A stretch of DNA of 24,873 bases from Strigomonas culicis (taxonomy: Eukaryota; Euglenozoa; Kinetoplastea; Trypanosomatida; Trypanosomatidae), in NCBI GenBank assembly GCA_000482145.1, contig AUXH01000270.1, forward strand, positions 1 to 24,873. The letters run 5' to 3'. Of the stretch, positions 17,730 through 24,701 are shown one piece after another; within the stretch, counting starts at the first letter, position 1, and the number at the start of each line of letters is the position of its first letter. Both the position numbers and the translations under genes were made by a program. Below the pieces are notes generated by a model that was given only the letters and a program-made list of their open reading frames with translations, was not told the DNA's origin and ran no database searches.

Positions 17730-19160
17730 ATGCCCGTTACCAATGAGCCGCTACGCGAGGAGGTCGAGATGAACGGTATCCAGCAGTCCCCCCACAGCTC
17801 CGAGGAAAGCTACGGCACGCGGAAGGAAGGCAAACCCATCTACGGCGACGCCCTGATTGACGAGGAGGAGTCCGAGGTGCACCACTACGTGCCGTCGAAC
17901 CGCTTCTCCGCCGCGCTCAACCGCGTGGTGCCGCACGGCGGGTTTGTCTCGAACGCCTACACGCTGGCGGCGGTGACTCTCGGCAGCGGCATCATCACCC
18001 TTCCCGCTGCCTTCCAGGCGTCGGGTGTGATTGTGTCCATCATCGTCCTCATCGTCATCACGCTGTCGACCGTGTACTCCGTCTACCTGCTCGCGCAGGC
18101 CGTCGAGAAGTCGAAGCGCACACTCAACTCGTACGAGGAGCTCGCGCGCGGGCTGCTCGGCGTCGGGTGGGACTACCTCGCTGCCTTCAACATGTGGATG
18201 TTCTGCTTCGGCAGCTGCGTCTCGTATGTCATCTCGACCGGCGACCTCATCTCCCGCGCGACGGACGACCCGTCGGTGAACGAGTTCATCCGGTCGACGT
18301 GGGGCAAGCGCGTGCTCGTCATTATCGTCTGGTCGGTGACGATGCTGCCGCTGTCCCTGCCGAAGGAGATCAACTCCCTCCGCTACTTCTCCGTCATTGG
18401 CGTCTCGTGCATGGTGTACTTCGTCATTGTCATCATCGTCCACGCTTCGACGAACGGCTTCGAGAATGGCAAGGCAGTGAACCCGCTGCAGATGTTCAAG
18501 ACCGGCAACAACGCGCTCGTCGGCTTCTCGCAGTTCATCTTCGCCTACCTGTGCCAGACGAACTGCTTCGAGGTCTACCGCGAGATGGAGAAGCCGTCGC
18601 CGTACCGCCTGATGCTGCACACGGCCGTCAGCATGACCGTCTGCTGCATCCTGTACATCTTCGCTGGTATCTTCGGCTACCTCGAGTTCGGCGAGGAGAT
18701 CACGGACTCCATCCTGCTCTACTTCAACGTGCGCTCGGATGTGATGGTCGCCATTGCCTACGTGGGCATCGGCGTCAAGATGATCGTCGGCTTCGCCATC
18801 TGTATGCAGCCGTCCCGCGACTCCGTGTACTACTGCCTCAGCAGCCGCCTGCCCATTTTCCGTGACATCAACACGGTGCCCTTCTGGCTCAACGGACTGA
18901 TCTGCGGCCTCATGGCCGTCGTCGCCCTCGTGCTCGGACTGTTCATTCCGTCCGTCACCATCGTCTTCGGCCTGGTCGGCAGCTTCTGCGGTGGCTTCCT
19001 CGGCTTCGTCTTCCCCGCCTTCTACATCATGTACTGCGGTAACTGGAGCCTCAAGTCCGTCGGCGTGTTCCACTGGGTATCGACGTACCTCCTCCTCATT
19101 TGCGGTGTCGTCGCGATTGTCTTCGGTACGGTGGCCTCCATTTACGGAGAGATCAAATAA
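17730..19160 (+). CDS. Amino acid transporter, AAAP family
   Basis: This 476-aa polytopic protein matches the amino acid/auxin permease (AAAP, SLC32/36/38-like) family, proton- or ion-coupled carriers that trypanosomatids have in large numbers. The hydrophilic N-terminus (1-68) is followed by about 11 hydrophobic segments. The first contains L-G-S-G-I-I-T-L-P-A-A-F (84-95), matching the family pattern G-x-G-I-L-x-L-P-x-A-F that forms the unwound substrate site in TM1. Other family-like segments are a proline in TM5 (M-L-P-L-S-L-P-K-E-I-N-S-L-R-Y), Q-T-N-C-F-E-V-Y-R-E-M-E-K-P-S after TM7 and the Q-P-S-R-D-S-V segment. Length is normal. The substrate cannot be read from sequence; in kinetoplastids this family includes arginine, lysine, proline and polyamine carriers. 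Start: ATG at 17730; an upstream TTG at 17676 lies in the pyrimidine tract and is not credible. Confidence 0.92.
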   Translation: MPVTNEPLREEVEMNGIQQSPHSSEESYGTRKEGKPIYGDALIDEEESEVHHYVPSNRFSAALNRVVPHGGFVSNAYTLAAVTLGSGIITLPAAFQASGVIVSIIVLIVITLSTVYSVYLLAQAVEKSKRTLNSYEELARGLLGVGWDYLAAFNMWMFCFGSCVSYVISTGDLISRATDDPSVNEFIRSTWGKRVLVIIVWSVTMLPLSLPKEINSLRYFSVIGVSCMVYFVIVIIVHASTNGFENGKAVNPLQMFKTGNNALVGFSQFIFAYLCQTNCFEVYREMEKPSPYRLMLHTAVSMTVCCILYIFAGIFGYLEFGEEITDSILLYFNVRSDVMVAIAYVGIGVKMIVGFAICMQPSRDSVYYCLSSRLPIFRDINTVPFWLNGLICGLMAVVALVLGLFIPSVTIVFGLVGSFCGGFLGFVFPAFYIMYCGNWSLKSVGVFHWVSTYLLLICGVVAIVFGTVASIYGEIK

Positions 19161-19560
19161 AGAACCCGTCTAGTGTTGAATAGCAAACGTCAACACGAGC
19201 AAAAAATAAAGATGAGCCTTATAATAATTGTATAAACGTATGAAAAACACATACACCTCTATACACATAAGATATGTATGTGTGTAGTGATATCCGTTGT
19301 GTCCTACAGGCAACACAGATGCCCGATTTGGTTTTACGTAACTGATAAATATGGCGCTGCTTGAGCTGTAGACACCTTCTCTTTTTTCTTCTTTTTCTGT
19401 GTTATCCTTGCCCACCGATCGTCACACACATACACTCTTCGTTCTTGCGCTTTTTCTTCTTCTTTTTGGAGTGTGTGCACGTGCTCCTGGTGTGTTGCAG
19501 GGGACTGTGACGAAAAAAAACATAATACGAATGCTGTATCGCAAATGAGAGGAACTGCTT

Positions 19561-19582
19561 GGAAATTTGGGGACAAACCCGC
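19561..19582 (+). repeat. 22-nt direct repeat, copy 1
   Basis: A 22-nt sequence containing AAATTTGGGGACAAACCCGC is identical to the one at 20376-20397, in the same orientation 815 nt apart. The flanks do not match. It is unusually GC-rich and complex for this AT-rich gap. Confidence 0.9.
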
Positions 19583-20375
19583 TATCTTTTCCTCTCCTTT
19601 TGTTCTCCATTTGGTATTTTTTTTTTTTACACTTCACAGTTGTAATATACATGGATTTAAACTTAAAAGAAAACCAATAGTAAATAATAATAAGAATAAT
19701 CTGAAATAATTGACGAGATGCAAAACAAAAGGAAAAAAAGTCAGAAGTGTAAAAAAAACAAAAAAAAATGATTGAAGTTGGTATTTTGTTTCCAAAGGTC
19801 GGCTTCATTACTTTTCGTTGCTGTTGCTTCTGATTTCTTCTCCTTGACACTTCTTCGTCATGTATTTCTAAAGATGTATTTTCCGATTCTTTATTATTAC
19901 TAGTATTATGAGCTTTTTCGTTTCTTTCCAATGTTACTCATATAAAAAGTTTTTTTTTCTCGTATATTGTTATTATAAGATCACTGTTGGATACCCCTTT
20001 TTCAGATCTTTTTTCATTTTTTTCATCAGTTTTTTTTTTTTTCAGTCTTTCTTTTCATTTTTTTTTAACATAGGAGCGCACTACCCGTTTTTATTGTACA
20101 ACCAACAACAACAACAAAAAGAAATATATAAAGTAGCATTATACGTGGCTAGTAGCGTACTCCTTTTTTTCATTTTTTTCTTTCCATTTGTTCTCTTATC
20201 TCATTTTTTTATAATCTTCAATCAATTCGGGGTTTCCTTTTTTTTTTAATTGAAAGGCTATACCTGTTGTATACACTCTCACACGTATACAGATGCGATT
20301 ATCAGAGATTAATAAAATGATAGTTGAAAAATAATTACAAAATATCAGAGAGATTTAATAACGCTTTTGTTGATG

Positions 20376-20397
20376 GGAAATTTGGGGACAAACCCGC
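20376..20397 (+). repeat. 22-nt direct repeat, copy 2
   Basis: This is the second perfect copy of the 22-nt sequence at 19561-19582. It contains the internal near-complementary GGG and CCC triplets of GGGGACAAACCC but forms no strong hairpin. Confidence 0.9.
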
Positions 20398-20636
20398 CCA
20401 ATAGAGAAAGCTAGCATATGAATGAAAATGAATACATAATCCACTTTTTCTGTTGATAGGAATTAACGAAAAAAAAACTATACAGGTATTTTTTTTTTCA
20501 TTTCATATACGGTTAAAAAAAGAAAAAAGAGAGAATGTGCATGATATTTTTCTTATCTTCATGACACTTTCTTGACACTGTGTCATATTTTTTGTTCCTT
20601 TTGTTATTAGTATTGCCTTCTCATAAGATCAACTCT

Positions 20637-20690
20637 TCCGCTTCTCTTCCCCCTTCTCTTATTTGTTCCTTCTATACGGTTCTATCGAAG
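20637..20690 (+). promoter_or_regulatory. Candidate trans-splice acceptor for the 56-aa protein
   Basis: A C/T tract (TTCCGCTTCTCTTCCCCCTTCT) is followed by the AG at 20689-20690. It would give a transcript with an 86-nt 5' UTR that includes the TATC run. Confidence 0.45.
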
Positions 20691-20710
20691 CCATCTCAAC
20701 TTGTGCTCAT

Positions 20711-20730
20711 TATCTATCTATCTATCTATA
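20711..20730. repeat. (TATC)n microsatellite
   Basis: About five TATC units lie about 50 nt upstream of a start codon, the same placement as the TATC run upstream of the gene at 3638. Confidence 0.9.
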
Positions 20731-20776
20731 CATTTACGTATATATTTACATAAGCGAATAATACTTGCACGCAAAC

Positions 20777-20947
20777 ATGTTCCCCGGTATGCAGCAGCCT
20801 GAGGCACTGCCTGATCAGGTGGCCTTCCCCATGTTCTGGAAGAATCTGAACCGCTTCCTCACCGTGACGGCCGTCACCGTCGGCGTGTCCGTCGTCATTC
20901 GCTTGTGTGAGCAGCGCACGCACAATATGATGCTCTCCAGTTTCTAA
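20777..20947 (+). CDS. 56-aa single-span membrane protein
   Basis: I do not recognise this protein. It has a polar N-terminus (MFPGMQQPEALPDQ), an F-P-M-F-W-K-N-L segment, one hydrophobic helix (about 32-47, LTVTAVTVGVSVVIRL) and a short polar tail. Codons are GC-ending (GCC, GTC, ACC, CTC) in the middle of AT-rich DNA, which is the main reason to accept it as a gene. Size and shape resemble small accessory subunits of mitochondrial membrane complexes (respiratory, ATP synthase or translocase), but that is inference without a motif. The ATG at 20777 is the first in frame after the candidate splice acceptor at 20689-20690. Confidence 0.7.
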   Translation: MFPGMQQPEALPDQVAFPMFWKNLNRFLTVTAVTVGVSVVIRLCEQRTHNMMLSSF

Positions 20948-21502
20948 TGCACTGAAAAGCATTGGATCTTTTACCCTCGTTTTACACTCATTGTATGTGT
21001 GTGTGGTTCGGTCCTCAGTCCATCCAGAACGTCGATTCAATGTGAACGACGTCGGTCTGTGGCTACGAAGGGAGAAGATCGCAAAGATCCCTATTGGTGT
21101 CCTTGCTGGGTGCTTACTTCACATAAGTTTGTTGGTTGGAGCTTTGATGTTAGCTATTCATTTCAATATCTTTCAATCCTCCATTCCTCAGAACACACAA
21201 AAAGGTAAAGAGATATCGAAATTGTAGTTGCTTTGAAGTATAATAATCCACTTTAAAAAAAAAATGAATAACGTGTTTAGCTAATTCACCTGAGAAGTAA
21301 TTTGAGATCATCTTTTTTTTTCATTCAACTCATCACATCCAACTTTCCATTTTACACCGTAGTCAGACAAGAGCTATTTCGTCTATGAACCTTAAAATGT
21401 CGCTCCTGCTTCCTTTCCCTCTTCATTATTTTCTTTTCCTTACTAGTCCTACCAACACACCTTCTATCACCCTCACTCCCACCACCCCCTACTCCCTCCA
21501 CT
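20948..21502. other. Intergenic spacer
   Basis: The spacer is AT-rich with a short stem (AATGC/GCATT) right after the preceding stop codon near 20946-20965. A 78-codon open frame from about 20991 has AT-rich codon use and reads as chance. Pyrimidine tracts at 21312-21360 and 21410-21444 precede possible splice acceptors for the first H1 gene. Confidence 0.6.
21410..21446 (+). promoter_or_regulatory. Candidate trans-splice acceptor, H1 copy 1
   Basis: A C/T tract ends in TTACTAG at 21440-21446 and continues with TCCTACC. H1 copy 2 has the same context (CACTAGTCCTACC, AG at 21936-21937), so the site is conserved between copies. A second candidate AG lies upstream at 21361-21362. Confidence 0.5.
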
Positions 21503-21703
21503 ATGGACCCTGCCGTCGTTGTTGCCGCCGTGTCTCCGCGCGCCTCCCCCAAGAAGGCTGCCGTGAAGCGCGCCGGCGTGAAGAAGGCCGCGAAGAAGGC
21601 TGCGAAGAAGCCCGTGAAGAAGGCGGCCAAGAAGGCGGCGAAGAAGCCCGTGAAGAAGGCGGCGAAGAAGGCGGCGAAGAAGGCCGCGCCCAAGAGGAAG
21701 TAG
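21503..21703 (+). CDS. Histone H1-like protein, copy 1 (short)
   Basis: This 66-aa protein is a lysine/alanine/proline-rich linker-histone tail without the winged-helix globular domain, the usual form of histone H1 in trypanosomatids; it should compact nuclear chromatin by charge. The N-terminus MDPAVVVAAVSPRASPKKAAVK carries an SPKK motif, a minor-groove contact and possible kinase site (family knowledge). The rest is AKKAAKKPVKK-type repeats ending in APKRK. Against copies 2 and 3 it lacks about 23 to 28 residues, but its end and 3' flank align with the end of copy 3, so it has contracted internally rather than been truncated. Confidence 0.85.
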   Translation: MDPAVVVAAVSPRASPKKAAVKRAGVKKAAKKAAKKPVKKAAKKAAKKPVKKAAKKAAKKAAPKRK

Positions 21704-21876
21704 GTACCTTTTCACTTCATCCTTCACTGTTTTTATAGATTTCCTTTTTTTCTTCTGATCAACGCAATTCGTGTGTGAGAGGTACCGAAAATACATTCCC
21801 CTTTTGTGTGTGAGTGTGTATGAGCCCTACGACTGTGCTATATATGTTCTGTGTGCAGCCTGTCACAAGGATGAAC
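21704..21876 (+). repeat. H1 3' flank duplication, copy A
   Basis: The 173 nt after the stop of H1 copy 1 are nearly identical to the 172 nt after the stop of H1 copy 3 (24702-24873). Only a handful of substitutions and a one-base indel separate them. This marks a tandem duplication, or gene conversion, with a period of about 3.0 kb. Confidence 0.9.
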
Positions 21877-21889
21877 ACTCATTCCTTTC

Positions 21890-21937
21890 GTCGCTTCTCT
21901 CCGCCTTCTCTGTCTATCGTCACTGCTCTCCCACTAG
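21890..21937 (+). promoter_or_regulatory. Candidate trans-splice acceptor, H1 copy 2
   Basis: A C/T-rich tract (CTTCTCTCCGCCTTCTCTGT and following) ends in CCCACTAG with AG at 21936-21937, giving a 40-nt 5' UTR. The context matches the site proposed for copy 1. Confidence 0.5.
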
Positions 21938-21977
21938 TCCTACCTCCACACCTTCCACTACCCCTACTCCCTCCACC

Positions 21978-22247
21978 ATGGACCCTGCCGCCGTTGTTGC
22001 CGCCGTGTCTCCGCGCGCCTCCCCCAAGAAGGCTGCCGTGAAGCGCGCCGGCGTGAAGAAGGCCGCGAAGAAGGCTGCGAAGAAGCCCGTGAAGAAGGCG
22101 GCGAAGAAGGCGGCCAAGAAGGCCGCGCCCAAGCGCAAGGTGGCGAAGAAGGCTGTGAAGAAGGCCGCGCCCAAGAAGGCGAAGAAGGCGGCGCCCAAGA
22201 AGGCTGCGAAGAAGGCCGTGAAGAAAGCCGCGCCCAAGAAGAAGTAG
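21978..22247 (+). CDS. Histone H1-like protein, copy 2
   Basis: This 89-aa protein is a globular-domain-free histone H1-like protein. It begins MDPAAVVAAVSPRASPKKAA with one SPKK motif, then A/K/P repeats, a central PKRKVAKK and a C-terminal block of KKAAPKK units. The start is set by the MDPA context shared by all three copies; an upstream in-frame extension to 21771 is spacer sequence and rejected. Its 3' UTR differs from those of copies 1 and 3. Confidence 0.9.
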   Translation: MDPAAVVAAVSPRASPKKAAVKRAGVKKAAKKAAKKPVKKAAKKAAKKAAPKRKVAKKAVKKAAPKKAKKAAPKKAAKKAVKKAAPKKK

Positions 22248-22396
22248 CTTCCATGCTTCTCGTATATAGATTTTTCTTTTGATTTATTTTTCCCATTTTT
22301 TTCTCTCTCCTGAAGATATAGTGTGTAACTTTTCTTCTTGTTCTTCTTCTCCGCAAAAGGTTTGTTGAAGGCGTTCTGACATACGTCACTTTGGAC

Positions 22397-22413
22397 TCCA
22401 GGATCCTCCTGGA
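22397..22413. other. Small inverted repeat (hairpin)
   Basis: TCCAGGA and TCCTGGA form a perfect 7-bp stem around a 3-nt loop in the spacer downstream of H1 copy 2. It could be an RNA stem-loop in a 3' UTR, but short palindromes also occur by chance. Confidence 0.4.
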
Positions 22414-22477
22414 TTGTTCATATATGCACGTGCGTTTTTTTTTCTTTTTGGCTAGAGGTAGAGGTGTTTGTTTCTTT

Positions 22478-22539
22478 CTCTCCTGTTCTCCTGACACACT
22501 GTCATTGCTCTCTCTCCTTCCCTTGTGTCTTCCGTGTAG
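22478..22539 (+). promoter_or_regulatory. Candidate trans-splice acceptor for the RG-rich protein gene
   Basis: A long C/T-rich tract (CTCTCTCTCCTTCCC and neighbours) ends in CCGTGTAG with AG at 22538-22539, giving a 72-nt 5' UTR. Confidence 0.5.
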
Positions 22540-22611
22540 TAAGACTTCATTGCACAAGCATAGCTTTCGTTTTGACCCCCTGCCATTTGTCACTGTCGCA
22601 CCCATTCACGA

Positions 22612-23100
22612 ATGGAGGATATCGTAGGAGCGCTCTTCACGCTGGCCTGCGGGAGCCTGTCGCCGCACAGCCTGATGGAGCTTAGCCAGCGCCTGGAGCA
22701 GGCATCGCGTGACGCGCGCCCCGCGCGGGAAGACCGCGGGCGCGGGCGCGGCGGTCGCGGGGGCCGCGGCGAGTGTGGCCGCGGCGGCGGGTCGCACGAG
22801 CGCGACCGCTTCGATGGCGACGACCACGCCCGCCGCGGCGCGCGCCGCCACGACGACGAGGAGGCGGGCGGCGGACGGCGCGGCCGCGAGCGGCGCGGCG
22901 GGCGCAACCGTCGCCACGACGACGAGCCCCGCGAGGCGCCGCGGCCCGTCCACGAGGCGGCGGACAGCCAACCGCAGGACCGCGAGCGCCACGACACGCC
23001 GCACGAGGAGGAGGCGCCGCACCGTGAACACGACGGGTTCCGCGGCGGACACTTCTACCGCCGCCGCGGACAGGGCCGTGGCTTCCGTAACAACTACTAG
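22612..23100 (+). CDS. RG/RGG-rich protein, possibly RNA-binding
   Basis: This 162-aa protein starts with a short ordered helix pair (MEDIVGALFTLACGSLSPHS, then LMELSQRLEQ). It is then almost wholly disordered: an RGRGRGGRGGRG block at about 43-55, alternating R/D/H/E-rich stretches (35-145) and a C-terminal G-G-H-F-Y-R-R-R-G-Q-G-R-G-F. RGG tracts bind RNA and are common arginine-methylation targets in trypanosomatids (family knowledge), so an RNA-associated role is likely but unproven; there is no RRM or zinc finger. The DNA is extremely GC-rich, unlike its flanks, and open frames appear in all six frames. I chose this one for its start context, downstream position from the splice acceptor and coherent RGG composition. 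Confidence 0.75.
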   Translation: MEDIVGALFTLACGSLSPHSLMELSQRLEQASRDARPAREDRGRGRGGRGGRGECGRGGGSHERDRFDGDDHARRGARRHDDEEAGGGRRGRERRGGRNRRHDDEPREAPRPVHEAADSQPQDRERHDTPHEEEAPHREHDGFRGGHFYRRRGQGRGFRNNY

Positions 23101-23757
23101 TTCTTTTATTTTTTTCTTTCTTTCTTCTTCTTTGCCGTATTACAGTCGGTATGCTGAAACGATTCAAATGAAGAAACTGTATGTTGAGTAGGGCGTGCGT
23201 CTGTATCATTGTGGCAATGAGAAAAGAAATTCTCTCAATGAATGAGTGCAGCAACACCAGTGTCTACGAGAACCATAGGTCTACACGCCTACATTATGAA
23301 AAGAACATATTGCGCTTTGGTAGCATAAAGGACAATGCTTAACAATAATAATAACATGCAGTACGTCATCAGTAGAGAAAGGAGAGAGCACACATCCACA
23401 CCACACAATTCTCTCACGGAATCTACACTGCAAACAGTCAACGGGGTACACACAAGAGAGGACGCAAGAACAAAACGCTGCCACGAGAACAGGATTATTA
23501 GACGAACAGAATCTAACCTCTGAGTGACGCTAGGCACGAGGATATGCTTGTGTTGCAACAAGCGCCTCGCAGCATACAATATAAATATAGAGCTGCATAA
23601 ATCAATATGTAGAGCAATAATAGCAACATCCCTAAAACAAGCATTCACAATAATGCAAAAAGAAAAAAAGGAAAAAAAGCAAGATAATTTGTCAGCAAGA
23701 AAAAAGAAAACGTGTCTTCTCCTTTATCTTAAAAACAAAAAGGGCGGAGGGCGAAAA

Positions 23758-23776
23758 ATCCAGCAGCTTGCTGGAT
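23758..23776. other. Perfect 8-bp hairpin
   Basis: ATCCAGCA and TGCTGGAT form an 8-bp stem around GCT. It is the most GC-rich element of the local A-rich segment. No function can be assigned. Confidence 0.5.
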
Positions 23777-23837
23777 GTATAACAGAGCACATGATTGTAT
23801 CAAACGGAACAGAGGGATCATCTGTTACAAATCTGTG

Positions 23838-23858
23838 TATTATTATTATTATTATTAC
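23838..23858. repeat. (ATT)n microsatellite
   Basis: About seven ATT units lie in the gene-free gap upstream of H1 copy 3. Confidence 0.9.
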
Positions 23859-24264
23859 AGAACATTGCACTCTGCAAAGATCTGATACTTGACAAATATC
23901 ATTGAAAAAAAAAAGGACAAGCCAAATACCTGCCTCAGGCGCAGGTGTTCGAAAAACAGAAAGCAAGTGATAAAAAAAAGCAGTTCATATACACAACGAG
24001 CTGTAAAAAGGAAAGAAAAAAGGATTTCTTTAAATCTATGATAATGCAACTCCAGTTAGTTAAAAACAAGAACAACACCCTTTTAAACAATGCAACAACA
24101 TCATGCAATCAACCTCGGACTGGTGCCTCCGACGAATACAGTAGAGTCAACTGCACATTCTACTTTTGTAAATATGTCCATTCCTTTTTATATTTCATCA
24201 CCAGGAGTTTAACATGCTTTTCCCTTTGAAACTATGAATCTTATTAACGGTTCTGCTTGTAACT

Positions 24265-24291
24265 GTTCTTTCTTGATGTTTTTCTTTGCAG
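24265..24291 (+). promoter_or_regulatory. Candidate trans-splice acceptor, H1 copy 3
   Basis: TTCTTTCTTGATGTTTTTCTTTGCAG ends at 24290-24291 and is a good acceptor by composition. An alternative AG at 24359-24360 follows a second T-rich tract and is nearer the start codon. Confidence 0.4.
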
Positions 24292-24416
24292 GTATGCATT
24301 TATGTTCTTCCACTCTAAAAATATGTCTCGTTTTACTTTTCCTTTTTATATATAACGTAGATTCTAACAACATCAACACTATCACCCTCACTCCCACCAC
24401 CCCTACTCCCTCCACC

Positions 24417-24701
24417 ATGGACCCTGCCGCCGTTGTTGCCGCCGTGTCTCCGCGCGCCTCCCCCAAGAAGGCTGCCTCTCCCAAGAAGGCTGCCGTGAAG
24501 CGCGCCGGCGTGAAGAAGGCCGCGAAGAAGGCGGCGAAGAAGCCCGTGAAGAAGGCGGCGAAGAAGGCGGCCAAGAAGGCCGCGCCCAAGCGCAAGGTGG
24601 CGAAGAAGGCTGTGAAGAAGGCGGCACCCAAGAAGGCGAAGAAGGCGGCCAAGAAGGCCGTGAAGAAGGCCGTGAAGAAGGCCGCGCCCAAGAAGAAGTA
24701 G
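24417..24701 (+). CDS. Histone H1-like protein, copy 3
   Basis: This 94-aa globular-domain-free histone H1-like protein starts MDPAAVVAAVSPRASPKKAA like copy 2 but has a short duplication giving a second SPKKAA. The middle (PKRKVAKKAVKK) matches copy 2, while the last third differs by a few repeat-unit changes (KKAAKKAVKKAVKK). The 5' UTR (CCCTCACTCCCACCACCCCT) and 3' flank match copy 1. An in-frame upstream extension to 24234 is spacer-like and rejected. Confidence 0.9.
   Translation: MDPAAVVAAVSPRASPKKAASPKKAAVKRAGVKKAAKKAAKKPVKKAAKKAAKKAAPKRKVAKKAVKKAAPKKAKKAAKKAVKKAVKKAAPKKK

Larger units (their letters stand above)
19161..20776. other. 1.6-kb AT-rich gene-free gap
   Basis: Open frames here are F-, K- or N-rich low complexity on both strands and show none of the GC-rich third positions of the real genes, so I call none. 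The stretch contains both poly-T and poly-A runs, a 22-nt direct repeat (19561-19582 and 20376-20397), a (TATC)n run at 20711-20730 and a pyrimidine tract feeding the next gene. It is roughly three times longer than the other spacers in the first 20 kb. I find no tRNA or other structured RNA by eye. Confidence 0.65.
22248..22611. other. Intergenic spacer
   Basis: This T-rich spacer contains the 3' UTR of H1 copy 2, a short perfect hairpin at 22397-22413 and a strong pyrimidine tract before the RG-rich gene. No gene was seen. Confidence 0.65.
23101..24416. other. 1.3-kb gene-free gap with purine-rich segment
   Basis: I see no gene. From about 23330 to 24080 the + strand is A-rich (runs such as AGAAAAAAAGGAAAAAAAG), whereas other spacers in the window are mostly T-rich. 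A (TTA)n run is at about 23838-23858 and a perfect 8-bp hairpin at 23758-23776. From about 24180 the sequence returns to T-rich and leads into H1 copy 3. Confidence 0.6.

Noticed and set aside
17751..19073. 440-codon - strand open frame opposite the amino acid transporter
   Set aside because: The sense strand encodes a full AAAP transporter; the antisense product is an A/D/V/H-rich low-complexity shadow.
19422..20249. Two open frames of 113-169 codons in the AT-rich gap
   Set aside because: Both are low complexity (F/I/S- or K/N/Q-rich), arise from homopolymer tracts and lack GC-ending codons.
19561..20397. 22-nt repeat as a CRISPR array or an insertion-sequence terminus
   Set aside because: Only two copies 815 nt apart, eukaryotic context, no transposase-like open frame between them and no matching target-site duplication.
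19161..20776. Strand-switch region between polycistronic units
   Set aside because: Genes on both sides are on the + strand, so no divergent or convergent switch occurs here; an internal start or stop of transcription cannot be judged from sequence.
20991..21227. 78-codon + open frame with a hydrophobic segment downstream of the 56-aa protein
   Set aside because: AT-rich codon use unlike the true genes, an alternative overlapping frame of similar length, and no clear splice signal. It reads as spacer or 3' UTR.
23524..23892. 122-codon + open frame in the gap before H1 copy 3
   Set aside because: Starts at a non-conserved context, K/I-rich, spans poly-A and ATT repeats; no coding bias.
19161..24416. 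Possible tRNA, snoRNA or spliced-leader RNA genes in the gaps
   Set aside because: I found no B-box-like GGTTCGANTCC or cloverleaf-compatible segment in the spacers by eye; a covariance-model scan would be needed to exclude them.
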